Positions 14,996 through 17,021 of a DNA stretch of 17,021 nucleotides are shown here, in pieces. Location: positions 1-17,021 of the forward strand of contig JAGSHA010000028.1 of assembly GCA_023954795.1 (NCBI GenBank), written 5' to 3'. Source of the stretch: Oceanospirillaceae bacterium. GTDB taxonomy: Bacteria; Pseudomonadota; Gammaproteobacteria; Pseudomonadales; Balneatricaceae. Position 1 is the first letter of the stretch. Each line of letters starts with the position of its first letter. Under the pieces are notes generated by a model. It worked only from the letters and a program-made list of their open reading frames with translations, did not search any database and was not told the origin of the DNA. Made by a program: the position numbers and the translations under genes.

Positions 14996-15835
14996 ATGAC
15001 CGATAGAGGTTGTAGTGGCGCAGGCTTGGGCCTGCGTTCACCCCATCTTCGCGAAGTGCTGAGGGACACGCCGGATGTGCCTTGGTTTGAGGTGCATATT
15101 TGCAACTATCTGGGCGGGGGATTAAGCCGAGCCTTGCTCCATCAGATCAACGAACGGTATCCGTTGAGTTTTCATGGTGTCAATTTGAGTCTGGCCGGGG
15201 TTGAACCGCTGGATGCGGAATACCTGAAGCGCCTTAGAATCGCAATTGATGAATTTAATCCTGCGCTGGTCTCTGAACACGCGTGTTTTACGACTCACGC
15301 GGGGCAGTATTTCCATGACTTGATGCCTGTACCTTTTACCGACGAGGCTGTTCGGCATCTGGCCGGGCGGGTACGTGAGGTTCAAGACCGTTTGGGTCGA
15401 CAAATTCTGATCGAAAATTTATCGCGTTATTACAGTTACGATGAAAGTAACCTCAGCGAAGGTCAGTTTATGGCCGCGGTGTGTGAAGAAGCGGACTGTG
15501 GGTTGCTGTTGGACCTGAACAATGCCTACGTCAACCAGTGTAATCTGGGTGAGGACATGACGCGCTTTATCTCTGAACTGCCGTTAGAGCGGGTTGGAGA
15601 GATCCATCTGGCCGGGTTTACCGAACAGGATGGAATGCTGATTGATACTCACGGTGCACCTGTATGTGATGCGGTGTGGCAATCCTATGTTGATTTCTGT
15701 GAACTGAGAGCCGATGTTCCCTGTCTGATTGAATGGGATGCCAATCTGCCGGCGTTTGAGGTGTTGCTTGAACAGCGAGAGATGGCACAAAACATTCAGG
15801 ATAAGGCTCAGACCGCGGGAGCAGAGCGCGCGTGA
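14996..15835 (+). CDS. bufB1: DUF692 / MNIO multinuclear iron oxidase (BufB1-like)
   Basis: This 279-residue TIM-barrel enzyme of the MNIO (DUF692) family installs thiooxazoles on precursor cysteines using iron and oxygen in the cytoplasm before export. Conserved acidic and histidine positions of the metal centre are present: His60 (FHGVNLSL), His95 (SEHACF), Glu140 (IENLSRY), Asp173 and Asn175 (LLDLNNAYVN), His204 (EIHLAGF), Asp217 and His219 (DTHG) and Glu246 (LIEWD). The N-terminal FEVH motif continues ICNYLGG (35-41), where many members have x-Glu-Asn-Tyr. Length fits the family. It follows the precursor directly, and its stop overlaps the GTG start of the next gene by four bases, which implies translational coupling. 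The assignment is firm at family level; the exact chemistry is inferred. Confidence 0.92.
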   Translation: MTDRGCSGAGLGLRSPHLREVLRDTPDVPWFEVHICNYLGGGLSRALLHQINERYPLSFHGVNLSLAGVEPLDAEYLKRLRIAIDEFNPALVSEHACFTTHAGQYFHDLMPVPFTDEAVRHLAGRVREVQDRLGRQILIENLSRYYSYDESNLSEGQFMAAVCEEADCGLLLDLNNAYVNQCNLGEDMTRFISELPLERVGEIHLAGFTEQDGMLIDTHGAPVCDAVWQSYVDFCELRADVPCLIEWDANLPAFEVLLEQREMAQNIQDKAQTAGAERA

Positions 15836-16419
15836 GTGAAGCAGATAAACCATCAAGCCGCAGGGGCTATAGCGAATCCTTAACCACGTTTGCCGATGCT
15901 GTATTGGAAGGTCAGTCCAACGTATCCGCGTATACCAACAATTACATGGGTGTGCATGCTTTAGCCCTACATAATATTTTTCTGTGTGTACGGACACAGC
16001 TGGGTGAAACGCCGTTTGCGGCGCTGTCTAATGTCTATGTGCAGCACTTTCCGGCAAGCCAGTGGGACATCAATCGCTACGGCGAACAGTTCTCCGAGTT
16101 ATTGGCGGCTCAGGTGCATGGGGCTAAGGCCGATGCATTTGACTGGCCTGCGCTGGCGGCGTTGGCTGCGGTTGAGTATGCGATTACTGCTCAATACTAT
16201 GCGGATGATGATGTGGTACACGGAGGTGAGCCTATTTTGGTCGACGCGGCGTCTGAGCTAAGTTTGGACTGTCATTGGGTGCATCAACTTGCCGAATTAC
16301 ATCCCTACGCGGATATTTCGGCGCGGATCTCTTTTGAATCGCCGGTTGCTATCTGGCGTGACGGGTTACGCATCAAAGTGATGCCTTCTCAACAGGTGTT
16401 TAATGCAGATGGGGGCTGA
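15832..16419 (+). CDS. bufC1: DUF2063 family partner protein (BufC1-like)
   Basis: This 195-residue protein carries an N-terminal DUF2063 domain (about 12-100; YSESLTTFADAVLEG, then NNYMGVHALALHNIF and the later HFPASQWDINRYG). In MNIO operons this family accompanies the oxidase and is thought to recognise the precursor or chaperone it to the enzyme. The C-terminal half is less conserved and probably forms a beta-rich domain. The GTG start at 15832 lies in the GTGA overlap with the upstream stop, with GGGAG about ten bases before. No signal peptide is present, which agrees with cytoplasmic action. The sigma gene follows four bases after its stop. Confidence 0.88.
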   Translation: MSEADKPSSRRGYSESLTTFADAVLEGQSNVSAYTNNYMGVHALALHNIFLCVRTQLGETPFAALSNVYVQHFPASQWDINRYGEQFSELLAAQVHGAKADAFDWPALAALAAVEYAITAQYYADDDVVHGGEPILVDAASELSLDCHWVHQLAELHPYADISARISFESPVAIWRDGLRIKVMPSQQVFNADGG

Positions 16420-16422
16420 TAT

Positions 16423-16920
16423 ATGAGCGATAAGATGCTCGATGAAACCCAACTGCAGACCCTATATCAATACGCTATGGTACTAAGCCGACATCGGGAC
16501 GATGCCTATGATCTCCTGCAGTCGGCTGTGGAATCTTATCTGATCAAGGTGAAGCGTGGGACGCAGGTGATAGAATGTCCCGTCGCCTATGTACGGACGT
16601 TGATCCGTAATCGTTACATAGACCATTACCGCTATCGGCAGCGCTGGCAAAGTGAATCTTTTGAAGAATTGGCCCTGTACGATATTTCTCCGGTTGACCT
16701 GGAGCAGGTGGTGATTGATTCCAATGAATTACAAGGTCTATGGACGCAGCTCAGTGTAGAGGATCGTGATATTTTGTATCACTGGGCCGTGCTTGGATAC
16801 AGCACAGATGAAGCCTGTGCCTTATTAGATATGCCGCGAGGCACTTTTTTATCGCGCATCCACCGACTGCGAAAACGCTGTCAGGCGATGAGCAATTCGT
16901 TATCTCGATCACAGGAGTAG
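16423..16920 (+). CDS. ECF (group 4) sigma factor
   Basis: This 165-residue protein has only sigma regions 2 and 4, as expected for an ECF factor. Region 2 covers about 10-75 (RDDAYDLLQSAVESYL, then PVAYVRTLIRNRYIDHYR). Region 4 covers about 105-155 (LSVEDRDILYHWAVLGYS, then the helix-turn-helix DMPRGTFLSRIHRLRKR). It should direct polymerase to stress promoters and is held by an anti-sigma protein, probably encoded from 16924, three bases after its stop. Its position after bufA1-B1-C1 suggests that it turns on the operon, as sigF does for the related gene set in Caulobacter. It has GGGGG about seven bases before the start. The inducing signal is not visible in the sequence; copper or oxidative stress is likely. 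Confidence 0.9.
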   Translation: MSDKMLDETQLQTLYQYAMVLSRHRDDAYDLLQSAVESYLIKVKRGTQVIECPVAYVRTLIRNRYIDHYRYRQRWQSESFEELALYDISPVDLEQVVIDSNELQGLWTQLSVEDRDILYHWAVLGYSTDEACALLDMPRGTFLSRIHRLRKRCQAMSNSLSRSQE

Positions 16921-16923
16921 GGT

Positions 16924-17021
16924 ATGAAGCAGGATGACACTGTCCATGCGCAACTGCCCCTGAAGGACGCAATCCGTAATCAGGCTGAGTCTGAGCAGTT
17001 GAGCTTTGGTCAAATGGATGA
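16924..17021 (+). CDS. N-terminus of a probable anti-sigma factor (3' partial)
   Basis: An ATG three bases after the sigma gene stop opens a frame that runs off the window after 32 codons. The visible part, starting MKQDDTVHAQLPLKDAIR and continuing through a polar Gln/Glu-rich helix, is hydrophilic and has no membrane segment yet. Position and spacing directly behind an ECF sigma gene make an anti-sigma factor the best guess; nothing in these residues proves it. GGAG at 16914-16917 could serve as ribosome binding site. Confidence 0.6.
   Translation, partial: MKQDDTVHAQLPLKDAIRNQAESEQLSFGQMD

Overview
This window looks like part of a Gammaproteobacterium chromosome, most likely a marine Oceanospirillales-type organism. 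That is inferred from moderate base composition, a long-form LeuA, a BaeS/BaeR-like two-component pair, a stand-alone PqiA-domain protein and the protein styles; no rRNA or other species marker is present. I see no tRNA, rRNA, IS element, phage gene, CRISPR array or plasmid function. Coding density is high and gene orientation is mixed.

Left part (1-5415, all + strand). The window opens inside an MFS transporter: only the C-terminal six-helix half is visible. It is followed by an unusual cytoplasmic-looking tail of about 540 residues, built on a 15-residue proline-started helical repeat. Then come a DMT/EamA exporter, a single-domain PqiA-like membrane protein, an apparently exported Nudix hydrolase, and a MerR-type regulator with a GyrI-like ligand domain. 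The MerR gene is preceded by a promoter with the 19-bp spacer and internal dyad expected of MerR-family control.

Middle part (5449-11652). leuA (2-isopropylmalate synthase, - strand) is divergent from an Lrp/AsnC regulator. Their 374-bp intergenic region holds three phased GCGCAAT-like half-sites, a candidate lrp promoter and a GC-rich hairpin in the leuA leader. Next, a SerC-fold aminotransferase (- strand) has lost arginines that normally hold the substrate phosphate. It is divergent from a BaeS-like sensor kinase and BaeR-like response regulator. A perfect tandem 11-bp repeat lies between them and is a candidate response-regulator box.

Right part (11900-17021). An unrecognised exported protein is followed by a PAS-GGDEF diguanylate cyclase, whose 3' end overlaps a convergent membrane-anchored FKBP isomerase. 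The window ends in a bufferin-type RiPP operon: a DUF2282 precursor with four cysteines (BufA1), a DUF692/MNIO iron enzyme (BufB1), a DUF2063 partner (BufC1), an ECF sigma factor and the start of a probable anti-sigma gene. An ECF-like promoter precedes the precursor. Family knowledge predicts a copper-binding, thiooxazole-containing periplasmic peptide made under its own sigma factor.

The features most worth following are the 15-residue repeat tail on the MFS protein, the SerC-like enzyme with an altered phosphate site, the bufferin operon with its built-in sigma factor, and the three candidate operator regions.
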